64,000 nucleotides of DNA, from NCBI GenBank assembly GCA_942492735.1, contig OW818648.1, positions 1,612,001-1,676,000 of the forward strand, in the 5' to 3' direction. The DNA is from Sporobacter sp942492735. GTDB lineage: Bacteria; Bacillota; Clostridia; Oscillospirales; Oscillospiraceae. Each line of letters opens with the position of its first letter. Positions within the stretch are counted from its first letter, which is position 1. Below the pieces are notes generated by a model, which worked only from the letters and a program-made list of their open reading frames with translations, was not told where the DNA came from and made no database searches. Positions 24,746 to 33,522 of this stretch are shown here, piece by piece. The position numbers and the translations under genes were made by a program.

Positions 24746-25906
24746 ATGAGTATTGCGAAAAATCTGCATGAATATTTTGAAAATAACAAAATAGAAATAA
24801 TCCTTTATCCTGATAAAATGTTGAAAAAGATTAATGATTTCAATCAGTTATTTGAATTTGTAAATAATGAAGTAATGTATTGGGAACCTTGTACTGAAGG
24901 CGAAATTCATAATATTAGGGACTATTTTATTGCTATATTAAGTAGTATTGAAAGTTTAAGAAACTCTGATGAAATAAAAGATATAAAAACAATAGATACT
25001 ATAATAGAGAAACTAAGTATAAACAATTTCCCTTGTATATATTCTACAGCGGGTTTTGGGCAGTTTTTATATAGCAGATATATCCTACACCCAGAGCAAG
25101 CAGAAGCAGCACTTAATTATCTAATGAAAAAAGAAATAAACAATCTATACTCCGAGGAATATTTAATAGGATTTATTCATACTGTGAATTGGTTTAATTT
25201 ACAGAGTTCAGATTATCTTGATAATATTCAAAAGTCTTTAGAAGAATTAAAACAGTTCTATATTCAATCGTTTGACGCTCAACATTCTCAATCCAATAAG
25301 GATATAGAAAGGTATAAAACAGTATTTAATGACTTCTTAAAAGAGAGTAAATCATTGATTACAGAATCAGACGAGTTGATTCAGTTAAACAAAAAGGAAC
25401 TGGTAGTTTTAGAAGATACTTATAAGGAAAAACTCAAATTGGAGGCACCCGCAAAATATTGGGCAGAATTAGAAGATGATTATGAAAAAAGAGGTATTTT
25501 ATGGAGACGGTGGGCTATTTTTTCTTCTATCGTACTAATGATTTTGTTAACATGTATTCTATATAAACTGCCAGACTACTTTATAGATTCTTCTGGATTT
25601 ACTTTTGATGTTATTAAAGGTACAATAATACTAACTATTATTGTATCATTAGGAGTATATTTAATAAGACTTTTCGTAAAATTAACAACAAGCTCATACC
25701 ACCTGGCGAGAGATGCAAAAGAAAGATATCAACTAACATACATATATTTAGCATTATTGAAAGATAGCGAGCTAAATGAGGGCCAAAGAAATATAGTGTT
25801 TCAATCGCTCTTTAGCAGAGCAGATACAGGGTTATTAAAAGGTGATTCCAGCCCTACGCTTCCCGATGGTATGTTACAGCAAATTATGAAGCTTATCAAA
25901 CAATAA
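24746..25906 (+). CDS. DUF6161-like membrane protein, AT-rich and probably acquired
   Basis: 386-residue protein of unknown function. The N-terminal 240 residues are hydrophilic and helical, with a coiled-coil-like stretch (QSNKDIERYKTVFNDFLKES and onward). PAKYWAELEDDYEKR leads into two membrane segments (about residues 257-275 and 287-308), and the C terminus ends with LFSRADTGLLKGDSSPTLP. This tail is the pattern I recall for DUF6161. Base composition and Asn/Ile/Lys-rich codon use differ clearly from neighbours, suggesting transfer. It sits alone between minus-strand genes. The topology (cytoplasmic sensor plus two helices) would suit an abortive-infection-type effector, but that is speculation. 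Confidence 0.65.
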   Translation: MSIAKNLHEYFENNKIEIILYPDKMLKKINDFNQLFEFVNNEVMYWEPCTEGEIHNIRDYFIAILSSIESLRNSDEIKDIKTIDTIIEKLSINNFPCIYSTAGFGQFLYSRYILHPEQAEAALNYLMKKEINNLYSEEYLIGFIHTVNWFNLQSSDYLDNIQKSLEELKQFYIQSFDAQHSQSNKDIERYKTVFNDFLKESKSLITESDELIQLNKKELVVLEDTYKEKLKLEAPAKYWAELEDDYEKRGILWRRWAIFSSIVLMILLTCILYKLPDYFIDSSGFTFDVIKGTIILTIIVSLGVYLIRLFVKLTTSSYHLARDAKERYQLTYIYLALLKDSELNEGQRNIVFQSLFSRADTGLLKGDSSPTLPDGMLQQIMKLIKQ

Positions 25907-25911
25907 GATAA

Positions 25912-25957
25912 CCCCCTTTCGTTTGAAGCATTGACTAAAACGAAAGGGGGAAATTTT
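25912..25957. terminator. Intrinsic terminator between convergent genes
   Basis: Perfect 13-bp stem CCCCCTTTCGTTT/AAACGAAAGGGGG, loop of 13 nt, then AAATTTTG on the plus strand. It closes the AT-rich segment. Confidence 0.8.
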
Positions 25958-25972
25958 GTCTGTCAGATAAAT

Positions 25973-28429
25973 TTATATCCTATTCTCATGCCGTGCAATG
26001 ATATCATTCTGCAAGTCCTTGCCGAGCTCGACGAAGTAGGCGGAATACCCTGCAATTCGGACGACGAGGTCCCGGTATTCTGTCGGCTCTAGCTGGGCGG
26101 CGCGGAGGGTGGCGGTGTCGACGACGTTGTATTGGACCTCCATGCCGCCGCTTTCGAAATAGGCTTTGGTCATGTCACGGAGCTTTTCGACGCCGTCCTC
26201 TCGGCTTAATACTGTTGGGTGCATCCTCAAATTTAATGCGATGCCGCCGGTGTAATGGTGATGGTCAAAGCAGCAGGAGGAGATGAAGACGGCGGTGGGG
26301 CCGCCGGTATCGCGGCTCTGCGCGGGGGACATGGCGTCAGCGAGTGGTTCGCCGGTGCGGCGGCCGTCGATTGTGGCGAAGGTGGTCCAGCCCTGCGCGA
26401 TATGGTCGGACGCGCCGTAGAGACCGGCGGAATACTTTTTGGCGCGGACGCTGTAGCACTCGCTGCAGATTTCATAGTAGAGGTCGACGCACCATTTGAG
26501 CTCCTGATCGACATAGGGGTCGGCGTTGCCGTAGTGCGGTACCTGATTGAGAAGCTGCTGGCGAAGCGGCTCAAAGCCCTCCCAGTTGGCAATCCAGGCG
26601 TCGTAGAGCTGCTTTGTGGTACAGAGCTTTTTGTCAAAGCACATGTATTTAATGGTCGATAAGGCGTCTGCCAGGGTTGCCAGGCCGGTCGCTGTGCCGC
26701 CGTAACCGTTATATTTGCAGCCGCCGGAGGTGCAGTCCAGGCCCTTTTCCATGCAGCCCTCCATGGAGACGGAGAGCATGGGCTGCGTCAGGTGATAATA
26801 ACCGATGTATTCGGCGTAGTTGTTGATCGTGATGAGCAGCTTCTGGATGTAGCGTCCCATTTTGGCCACGGCGTCCCGCACCTCGTCAATAGAGGTCATG
26901 TTGTACAGATAGCCTGTTCTGAGTGACGCCTGCTCGCCGTTCCACGGATTGATGCCGTCGTTGATGGCCATGTTGAAGACAGAACCCCACATCACCGTCG
27001 CGTGCGGCGGGAAAATACCGTTTGGCGCGGGGAAGTCTCTGCCGCAGCCGACGATTTCCTGGCAGCCGATAATGCCGTAGTCGCGGGCGTCACGGAGCGT
27101 GAAGTCGCGCTCGGCCTGAAGCGCCGGAATGATAACCTCGTCGTTCTGATACAGCGGCAGACCGCCGACGAGCTTGGAGGTGGCGATGGCACAAGCCCAG
27201 AGCTTGTCGGGGCTGTTTTTATTGAAACGCAGGGAGATGGTCGGGTCGTGCAGCTTGAGCCTGCCGACGGTTTCAAGCACCATATACGTGACGGGGTTCG
27301 TGGCATCCTCGCCCGTTTCGGGGTCAACGCCGCCGAGGGTGGTGTGCTGGTAGGTATTGCCGACACCCGTGATGGTAACGATCTTCGCGGGGGCGGCACC
27401 GTAAAAGCAATTAGCCTTTAGAAAAAACGCATCCACAATTTCCTGAGCCTGCTCTAGTGTTAAGGTGCCGTCCTCGAGATCCTTTTTCAGATAGGGCCAG
27501 GTGTATTGGTCAAAACGTCCGAACGAGGGAGACGGGATGACGGTCTCCAGCGTGATCAGCAGCTGATACATAATCACACCCTGGCAGGCCTCCCAGAAGT
27601 TCCTGGCAGGGTTCTCGGACAGATTCAGCAGGCCATCCGCCATGGATATAAGCTCAGCCTTGCGTTTGGGGTCGGTACACTGCGCGGCCTTGGCAGCGGC
27701 AGTGTCGGCGTAGCGCCGAACAAAAATCATCGCCGATTCGCAGGAAAGCTGTGCGGATTTGAAGAACATATACTTGTTCACGTCGTCGCCCATCAGGTTG
27801 CCGCGGTGCGCGTCGAGCCAAACAGTTGCTTCCTGATGAAGCGCTTTATAACCAACCTTCAGGATTTTTGGATAACCGGCGATCAGGTGGCCGGCGCTCA
27901 GGCTCATCAAACCCATACCACTTCTCTCGGCATAACCGCTGACGCCGAGCTTAATAAGCTCTTCATAGCCCTCCGGCTGCCATGCGTCGGCGACAGTACC
28001 GACCTTCCTATTCTCCCAATAGGGGAATATCTCTTCAAGAGCGGCGCAGTCTGCCTCGTTGATGCTGAGCTTTATCTCTTCATGGTCCGGGTTGTGATAC
28101 AGTCCGTCCTCACGCATGGTCCAGTCGCCGCTTCGAACGGCGCCGGTAATCCAGTCGCTCATCGCGCCCCATTCGGGATAGGAAGGACTGGAAAAGAAAT
28201 AAGGACCTCTGCCGCCGGTGATGATTTCGTCATCGTCAATATGCGTCGTGATTTTTTTGGCGATCTCCTGAAACATCAGCGGCCGCTTGATAATGGGCAC
28301 AACGTTTTCGTATTTTTTACTGGCCTCGGTGAGAATAACGGCACGTTCGGCGTCACAGCGGACCACGCGGTCACGAATACGCTCACGCATCTTCCAGATA
28401 CGGTCCGATGCGGGTTTGAATTCATACAT
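25973..28429 (-). CDS. Glycyl radical enzyme of the pyruvate formate-lyase family
   Basis: 818-residue oxygen-sensitive radical enzyme. The glycyl radical loop RIAGYSAYFVELG near the C terminus carries Gly794. The active-site loop contains a single cysteine, Cys456, in IIGCQEIVGCG, rather than the CC pair of pyruvate formate-lyase. The GCxE pattern is like diol/glycerol dehydratases, choline TMA-lyase and related C-C, C-N or C-O lyases, but the residue is Gln rather than Val, so none of the well-known subtypes is a clear match. GGAGG precedes the ATG. The required radical-SAM activase is not encoded on either side, so activation must come from elsewhere. Confidence 0.88.
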   Translation of the reverse strand: MYEFKPASDRIWKMRERIRDRVVRCDAERAVILTEASKKYENVVPIIKRPLMFQEIAKKITTHIDDDEIITGGRGPYFFSSPSYPEWGAMSDWITGAVRSGDWTMREDGLYHNPDHEEIKLSINEADCAALEEIFPYWENRKVGTVADAWQPEGYEELIKLGVSGYAERSGMGLMSLSAGHLIAGYPKILKVGYKALHQEATVWLDAHRGNLMGDDVNKYMFFKSAQLSCESAMIFVRRYADTAAAKAAQCTDPKRKAELISMADGLLNLSENPARNFWEACQGVIMYQLLITLETVIPSPSFGRFDQYTWPYLKKDLEDGTLTLEQAQEIVDAFFLKANCFYGAAPAKIVTITGVGNTYQHTTLGGVDPETGEDATNPVTYMVLETVGRLKLHDPTISLRFNKNSPDKLWACAIATSKLVGGLPLYQNDEVIIPALQAERDFTLRDARDYGIIGCQEIVGCGRDFPAPNGIFPPHATVMWGSVFNMAINDGINPWNGEQASLRTGYLYNMTSIDEVRDAVAKMGRYIQKLLITINNYAEYIGYYHLTQPMLSVSMEGCMEKGLDCTSGGCKYNGYGGTATGLATLADALSTIKYMCFDKKLCTTKQLYDAWIANWEGFEPLRQQLLNQVPHYGNADPYVDQELKWCVDLYYEICSECYSVRAKKYSAGLYGASDHIAQGWTTFATIDGRRTGEPLADAMSPAQSRDTGGPTAVFISSCCFDHHHYTGGIALNLRMHPTVLSREDGVEKLRDMTKAYFESGGMEVQYNVVDTATLRAAQLEPTEYRDLVVRIAGYSAYFVELGKDLQNDIIARHENRI

Positions 28430-28488
28430 TGAGGGCTCCTCCTTGTCAAAATCGGTTAAATCCGGGATGTGGTCGTTCCTTTGCTTTC

Positions 28489-28517
28489 ATATTACGTCGG
28501 TGCGGGAGAAAAAACAA
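28489..28517 (-). promoter_or_regulatory. Candidate promoter of the glycyl radical enzyme gene
   Basis: Minus-strand TTGTTT (28512-28517), 17-bp spacer, TAATAT (28489-28494), about 60 bases upstream of the start codon. Moderate match to consensus. Confidence 0.4.
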
Positions 28518-28576
28518 TATGAATCAGATGACGATCCATTCAAAAATCATATGGGTTTATAACAATTCTGAGGAGA

Positions 28577-29359
28577 TTAGTCTTGCTTTTTCTCGGTATC
28601 GGCAGCTTTTGGTTTCTCTTTATTAAAGAGCTTGGTGGCGAAAAGAAGGATACCCAGAGCCAGGATAAAGATCGATATAAATTGCGCGGTCGATAAAATG
28701 CCGATGCTGCCCCTGTAATCGCTTCTTAAAAACTCGACCGCAAAACGTCCGACGCTGTACAAGATCAGATACAGCCCGCCGGTTTTTCCGATTTTTCGGT
28801 CTTTTTTTGCGTAGAACAGCAGAACGAACGCAAATAAAAAATCTCCGGCGCTCATGATGAGCTGCGTCGGAAGGAGCTTCACGCCGTTTGGCGCAAAGAG
28901 CGAGTTACTAAACACAATGCAGAACGCGGAGTCCGTTTCGCGCCCATAGCAGCAGCCTGCCAGAAAACAGCCGATCCTGCCGAAGCCCTGCGCGAGCGCC
29001 ACCGACGGCGCGAGAAGATCAAAATACATGAGAAAGCTTGTCTTTTTAATGCGGCAGAAGATCATCATCGCTGCAATTCCGCCGACGATTCCGCCGTAAA
29101 CGACAAAACCGCCGCCCGACAAGATCAGCATGGGATTATTGATGATCGACTTAATTTCTATGATGCAGAAAAGGAGCTTCGCGCCGACAAAACCGAATAT
29201 CAGAACAAGCAGAAAGATGCTGAATAAATGATCCTGATTGAGCCCTCTTTTTTTCGCGCGGTACTCCGCGAGGAAAATAGCGCAAATGACGCCGAGGCCG
29301 ATCATAAGGCCATAACCGTGTATGGTGACGCCGCCGATTGTCAGTATGTCGTTGTACAT
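28577..29359 (-). CDS. lgt: Prolipoprotein diacylglyceryl transferase
   Basis: Integral membrane enzyme that attaches diacylglycerol from phosphatidylglycerol to the lipobox cysteine of prolipoproteins. The 260 residues have about seven hydrophobic segments and the Lgt signature ALAQGFGRIGCFLAGCCYG with the conserved Arg/Gly/Cys pattern, plus an early HGYGLMIG segment holding the essential His-Gly. Length is typical. It is upstream of the glycyl radical gene in the same direction but separated by 147 bases with a candidate promoter. Lipoproteins encoded in this window (43159, 56935) are expected substrates. Confidence 0.93.
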   Translation of the reverse strand: MYNDILTIGGVTIHGYGLMIGLGVICAIFLAEYRAKKRGLNQDHLFSIFLLVLIFGFVGAKLLFCIIEIKSIINNPMLILSGGGFVVYGGIVGGIAAMMIFCRIKKTSFLMYFDLLAPSVALAQGFGRIGCFLAGCCYGRETDSAFCIVFSNSLFAPNGVKLLPTQLIMSAGDFLFAFVLLFYAKKDRKIGKTGGLYLILYSVGRFAVEFLRSDYRGSIGILSTAQFISIFILALGILLFATKLFNKEKPKAADTEKKQD

Positions 29360-29380
29360 TTATATCACTATTCCTTACCC

Positions 29381-29406
29381 AGTTTGAAAGATTTATCTTT
29401 CAAACT
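29381..29406 (-). promoter_or_regulatory. Palindrome in the lgt leader
   Basis: Perfect 11-bp inverted repeat AGTTTGAAAGA/TCTTTCAAACT with a 4-bp centre, ending about 20 bases before the lgt start codon. It could be an operator or an mRNA hairpin next to the ribosome site. Confidence 0.4.
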
Positions 29407-29496
29407 TTTCACCGTTTTAAATAAAGTGCTTTTATTATATAGATGATGAACAAAAATTGCAATGTAACTAGAAGCATAAGGAGGCATTACAATAAA

Positions 29497-29533
29497 TTGA
29501 AGCCCCACACAAATTTAATGTATGGGGCTTCAA
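29497..29533. terminator. Terminator of the bceAB-like operon
   Basis: Stem TTGAAGCCCCA/TGGGGCTTCAA (11 bp) around 15 nt, 15 bases past the permease stop, flanked by A/T runs on both sides so it can work in either direction. Confidence 0.8.
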
Positions 29534-29548
29534 TATTTAAACGTTGGT

Positions 29549-31537
29549 TCAGCTTACTATTTTGTAGTAAGCCCGAGCCGTCCATGCATATACGGCGCCG
29601 TAGATGGCGGCAAAAATAACGATTGTCCCGAGTGTACAGAGGGCAAAGAGCTGCACGTTTGATAAGTTCAACACAGACAGCAGCTTCGTAATCATATTAA
29701 AAGCGGCAAGAATATGAATCCCGGCGGCAATGAGCGGCAGGAAGAATACCGTCAGCACCTGGCTCCGTATCGTCCTTTTGACTTCATCCCGGCTGAGTCC
29801 GACCTTCTGCATGATTTCGAAGCGTTTTTTATCATCGTAACCCTCTGAAATCTGCTTATAATACATAATAATCACGGTTGCCATGATAAACAGCGCGCCG
29901 AGGAATATGCCGAGGAAGAAAAGCCCGCCGTAGACATAGAGAAACTCGCTCTTATTTGCTTCCGCGCTTGTGACGTAAACATAGGGGCTGTTGTTCGACC
30001 CATCGTTCGATACAGCGGTACTGAGTTCGTTCATCAGAGTAATCTGGCCCGGTCCGTCTGTCACGGCATCAAAGCCATAATAATAATTGAGCTCCGTCCA
30101 GCTGCTGCTCCCGATGCTCCATGCGCCGTAGATGTCCTTAATGGCCTGTTCGTCCGGCACAATAAAATAATAGTTGTCATGGGTGCTTATTGAATAATTT
30201 GCTTCGATATTGAGGGACGGGATGACCGATTTAACATTGTACTTGAGTGGGCCGAAGCTGACAGTTTCGTCCCTGTAACCGGCATTCGGCGAATAGACAA
30301 TGAGCTCGTTGGCGGACAGCTTTTCAGAAGAGCCCTGAAGCGCGTTGTAATCGTCTAGCGGAATGAAGTAAACAACGACATCTTCACTGTTGCCGGTGAC
30401 ATACTCGCTGGACATGGAAAAATAGGCGTCGGACTGCGAGCAGGAGCACGATTTATGCCGGTGTTTCGTGACGTTTTCTGCAACAATTCCGTGGCTTTTA
30501 ATGATTTCGTCTGCTATTTTCGCCAGTTCATTGCTTTGCTCTTCAGTCATATGAGAGGCTGTTATCTCGATATTTCTCGGGAACCTGTTATGAAGGGCGT
30601 CTTCCATACCGAGATAGAGCGAGACGGTCGTTGAAATCATAACGAGAACCATTGTCGACAAAATGCAGATATTGGCAAGGCCGACGGCATTCTGTTTCAT
30701 ACGGTACAGCATACCGGATACGGAAGTGAAATGATTCGCTTTGTAGTAGAAATTTTTATTCTTGCGAAGTATTTTCAAGAGCGCAATGCTGCCTGTCGTG
30801 AAAAGGCAATACGTGCCCACGATGACGAGCATCACGGCGAAAAAGAAAAGCTGCAGGGCGCTGAGCGGCTCTTTTATGGTAATTGCAAGATAATAGCCGG
30901 CACCAAGCGACAAAAATCCGATAACCGCCAGAAGCCATTTTGTTTTCGGCTCCTTTTCGCCGACGTTTCCCCCGTATAGGAGTTCAATCGGTTTTGACAG
31001 ATGGATGCGCCCCAGATTAAGCAGCAGTGTGACCAGGAAAATTCCAGAGAACATCACGGTCGTTATGATGACGGCGACTGAGGAGACCTCAAAGCCAAAG
31101 GGGATTCTGAAGGCAAGCATTTTTAAGAGCAGCGCCAGCATGAGCTTGCTCAGCAGAATACCGGCAAAGAGCCCGACCGCAATGGAGAAAAGCGCGACAT
31201 ATATGATTTCGATTGTCATGACCCGGGCAATATGCTGTTTGCCCATACCCAGAATATTATATAGACCAATCTCCTTTTTACGCCTTTTCATCAGAAAACT
31301 GTTTGTATAGAGCAGAATAATGACAGAGAAAATGCCGATAACAATTGTGCCAAGTATCATAAGGGTCGATATATATTGTGCGCCGGTCATCTGCGAGATA
31401 CCTTTGTTGACGGCGATGAAGAGGAGAATGTAAAACATTGCAATGGTAAAAATGCACGTCAGAATGTACGGGATATAAATCCGACCATTCCTTTGGATAT
31501 TAACAGCGGCGAGTTTTGCATAAAAGAACTTACTCAT
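29549..31537 (-). CDS. BceB-type ABC transporter permease
   Basis: 662-residue permease of the FtsX-like BceB/VraG group, which removes antimicrobial peptides such as bacitracin from their lipid targets and signals to an intramembrane-sensing kinase. It has ten predicted membrane helices with the family's large extracellular domain of about 200 residues between helices 7 and 8 (roughly residues 310-520). ATG 31537 overlaps the ATPase stop by 8 bases (ATGAGTAA), indicating coupled translation; an in-frame GTG nine bases earlier is less likely. Last gene of a module with ATPase, kinase and response regulator. Confidence 0.9.
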   Translation of the reverse strand: MSKFFYAKLAAVNIQRNGRIYIPYILTCIFTIAMFYILLFIAVNKGISQMTGAQYISTLMILGTIVIGIFSVIILLYTNSFLMKRRKKEIGLYNILGMGKQHIARVMTIEIIYVALFSIAVGLFAGILLSKLMLALLLKMLAFRIPFGFEVSSVAVIITTVMFSGIFLVTLLLNLGRIHLSKPIELLYGGNVGEKEPKTKWLLAVIGFLSLGAGYYLAITIKEPLSALQLFFFAVMLVIVGTYCLFTTGSIALLKILRKNKNFYYKANHFTSVSGMLYRMKQNAVGLANICILSTMVLVMISTTVSLYLGMEDALHNRFPRNIEITASHMTEEQSNELAKIADEIIKSHGIVAENVTKHRHKSCSCSQSDAYFSMSSEYVTGNSEDVVVYFIPLDDYNALQGSSEKLSANELIVYSPNAGYRDETVSFGPLKYNVKSVIPSLNIEANYSISTHDNYYFIVPDEQAIKDIYGAWSIGSSSWTELNYYYGFDAVTDGPGQITLMNELSTAVSNDGSNNSPYVYVTSAEANKSEFLYVYGGLFFLGIFLGALFIMATVIIMYYKQISEGYDDKKRFEIMQKVGLSRDEVKRTIRSQVLTVFFLPLIAAGIHILAAFNMITKLLSVLNLSNVQLFALCTLGTIVIFAAIYGAVYAWTARAYYKIVS

Positions 31538-32291
31538 GCCGAGCACCCGCCGCGATCATTGTGAGGGTATCTGAAATCCGGACAAACATCTCTTCTGTTG
31601 ACAGGGAGCCCCTGTACAACTGATGGAAGACCTCGCCATCGCGTAAAAACAGGACGCGTTTGGCATGGCTCGCTGCTTTTGTCGAATGGGTAACCATCAG
31701 GATTGTCTGTCCTTCGTTGTTGATCTCACCGAAAAGGCGCAGGAGTCCATCAGTTGCGCGCGAATCGAGCGCGCCTGTCGGCTCGTCGGCGAGAATAAGC
31801 TGCGGATTCGTTATGAGCGCGCGGGCAATTGCCGTACGCTGTTTCTGTCCGCCCGATATCTCGTATGGGAATTTTGCCAATATGTCCGTGATGCTGAGCT
31901 TCTTTGCTATGGGAGCAAGTCTCGCTTCCATTTCATCATAACGGCATCCGGCTAAAACGAGCGGCAGAAAAATATTGTCTCTCACCGAAAACGTATCCAA
32001 CAGGTTAAAATCCTGAAAAACAAAACCGAGGTTGTCGCGGCGGAAGGCTGAAATTACTTTTTCGCTGATTGACAAAATACTTGTGCCGTTTAGGAGAATA
32101 TCGCCGCTTGTGGGCTTGTCCAGCGACGCCAGGACGTTTAAAAGCGTCGTTTTGCCTGATCCGGATTCGCCCATGATGGCGACATATTCGCCTTTTTCGA
32201 CGGAAAAGGTCACCTTGGTCAGTGCCTGAACCTGATTTCCGCCAAAGCGGGTGGTGTATATTTTTTTAAGATTGTTAACTTCCAACAGCAT
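31530..32291 (-). CDS. BceA-type ABC transporter ATPase
   Basis: 253-residue ATP-binding subunit partnering the BceB-type permease. Walker A GESGSGKTT, Q-loop FVFQDFNLLD, signature ISGGQKQR, Walker B LILADEPTGALD and H-loop VTHSTK are all intact. GGAGGA lies about 10 bases before the ATG. A response-regulator-type operator and an extended -10 lie upstream, so the transporter genes can be induced separately from the two-component genes, as in other Bce modules. Confidence 0.93.
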   Translation of the reverse strand: MLLEVNNLKKIYTTRFGGNQVQALTKVTFSVEKGEYVAIMGESGSGKTTLLNVLASLDKPTSGDILLNGTSILSISEKVISAFRRDNLGFVFQDFNLLDTFSVRDNIFLPLVLAGCRYDEMEARLAPIAKKLSITDILAKFPYEISGGQKQRTAIARALITNPQLILADEPTGALDSRATDGLLRLFGEINNEGQTILMVTHSTKAASHAKRVLFLRDGEVFHQLYRGSLSTEEMFVRISDTLTMIAAGARHE

Positions 32292-32335
32292 TTACAGTAA
32301 TTCCTCCGTTATTATAATTCCTGGGCTTTGCTGCC

Positions 32336-32409
32336 AGTATAGCAATAGGCCGGACAGCAAGCCATAGCTTTGGCTTACAATTCGGCCCCGGAATATTACA
32401 TTATTGTAA
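32336..32409 (-). promoter_or_regulatory. BceR-type operator and promoter for the transporter genes
   Basis: The inverted repeat TTACA-TTAT-TGTAA (32396-32409) fits the TNACA-N4-TGTAA consensus described for BceR-like regulators. About 55 bases downstream on the minus strand is an extended -10, TGCTATACT (hexamer 32336-32341), with no good -35, as expected for an activator-dependent promoter. Confidence 0.6.
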
Positions 32410-32447
32410 GGTTTGGAAAAAATACGTATAAGGGATGAATATTACAC

Positions 32448-33428
32448 CTATTCCCAAAGCGAACGTGTCGTTTCAAGGCCGATTTTAATGCGTGTGCCAT
32501 ACCCGGGAACGGATTGAATCGAAATTGAGTGGCCCAGCATATCGAGTATTCTCTTACACAGATAAAGACCGATACCGGTTGATTTTTTGTCTTCACGTCC
32601 ATTGTAGCCTGTAAAGCCCTTTTCAAAAACGCGGGGCAAGTCCTCGTCCTTGATGCCGATGCCGGTATCTTCGATAACGAGTGTCATACCCTCTGCGTTA
32701 ATTGTCACTTTCCCCCGCGGTGTGTATTTCAACGCATTGCTCAACAACTGTTCAATGACGAAGCAGAGCCATTTCTCATCGGTCAGGACAGAGAGACAGC
32801 TCTCCCTAAAATCGAGCTCTATTTTCTTTAGAATAAAGAGCTTTGCGTATTTCCTAATTGCCTGTCGGGTGATGTTGTCCAGCTCGTATGTTTTAATGAC
32901 GAGATCGGTCGTCGTGCTGTCGAGCCGCAGGTATTGCAGCACCATCTCAACATACTGTTCAATTTTAAACAGTTCCATGGACAGCGGAGCACTCTGGCTG
33001 TTTTCTTCCGACTGTAGGATGAGACGCATGGCGGCAATTGGTGTTTTGATTTGATGCGCCCAGAGGGTGTCATAATCAATGAGGTCAAGCCGCGCATTTT
33101 CCGCTGCTGTCTGCACCCGATTCTTTTCTTTAAAAAGGGCGCGAATCAGTGCCTGATAATCCTTCTCCACGGCGCCGCTCGCCCGAGGCAAATCGTCGAT
33201 GCTGACGCTGATGTGCGATAGCATTTCCGTGAGCTCGCGGTGCTGACAAACGTAACGCCAATATCCTATACCAAAGAGAAGCGCGCCGACAACAAAACAC
33301 AAGGCAGCAGCGTACCAGACAGCTTCTGCAGGCAGACTGTAGAGCGAAAAGACAATAACGAAAACGGCGATAAATGAAACAAGCAGAATAATAATTTTGA
33401 AATGACGTTTCAAATAGCTGATAAACAC
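32448..33428 (-). CDS. BceS-type intramembrane-sensing histidine kinase
   Basis: 326-residue kinase with two membrane helices (about 11-30 and 37-57) separated by only a few residues, so it has no extracellular sensor domain and is expected to sense through the transporter. The phospho-acceptor is His125 in LWAHQIKTP, characteristic of BceS-like kinases; N box LLSNALKYTP and G boxes EDTGIGIKDEDL and STGIGLYL follow. GTG 33428 is preceded by GGGGTGGA. It is transcribed after the response regulator gene, separated from it by a short tandem repeat. Confidence 0.92.
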   Translation of the reverse strand: MFISYLKRHFKIIILLVSFIAVFVIVFSLYSLPAEAVWYAAALCFVVGALLFGIGYWRYVCQHRELTEMLSHISVSIDDLPRASGAVEKDYQALIRALFKEKNRVQTAAENARLDLIDYDTLWAHQIKTPIAAMRLILQSEENSQSAPLSMELFKIEQYVEMVLQYLRLDSTTTDLVIKTYELDNITRQAIRKYAKLFILKKIELDFRESCLSVLTDEKWLCFVIEQLLSNALKYTPRGKVTINAEGMTLVIEDTGIGIKDEDLPRVFEKGFTGYNGREDKKSTGIGLYLCKRILDMLGHSISIQSVPGYGTRIKIGLETTRSLWE

Positions 33429-33458
33429 ACGTATTCCACCCCATTCATAGCCTATCCT

Positions 33459-33522
33459 ACCTGATAAGATTACCCCACCTGGTAAGATTACCCCACCTGG
33501 TAAGATTACCCCACTTGGTAAC
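33459..33522. repeat. 18-bp tandem repeat spanning the end of the response regulator gene
   Basis: Three full and one partial unit of ACCTGGTAAGATTACCCC. On the minus strand each unit reads TAC CAG GTG GGG TAA TCT, i.e. the regulator's last residues (YQVG) plus stop are repeated in frame downstream of the real stop. This looks like slippage duplication of the gene's 3' end. Confidence 0.9.

Noticed and set aside
27506..28432. 308-codon open frame on the plus strand opposite the glycyl radical enzyme gene
   Set aside because: Exactly antisense to a strongly conserved coding region, no ribosome-binding site and no recognisable domain; a by-product of GC-rich codon usage.
33459..33522. Short tandem array considered as CRISPR
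   Set aside because: Units are 18 bp with no spacers; it is a simple in-frame duplication of a gene end.
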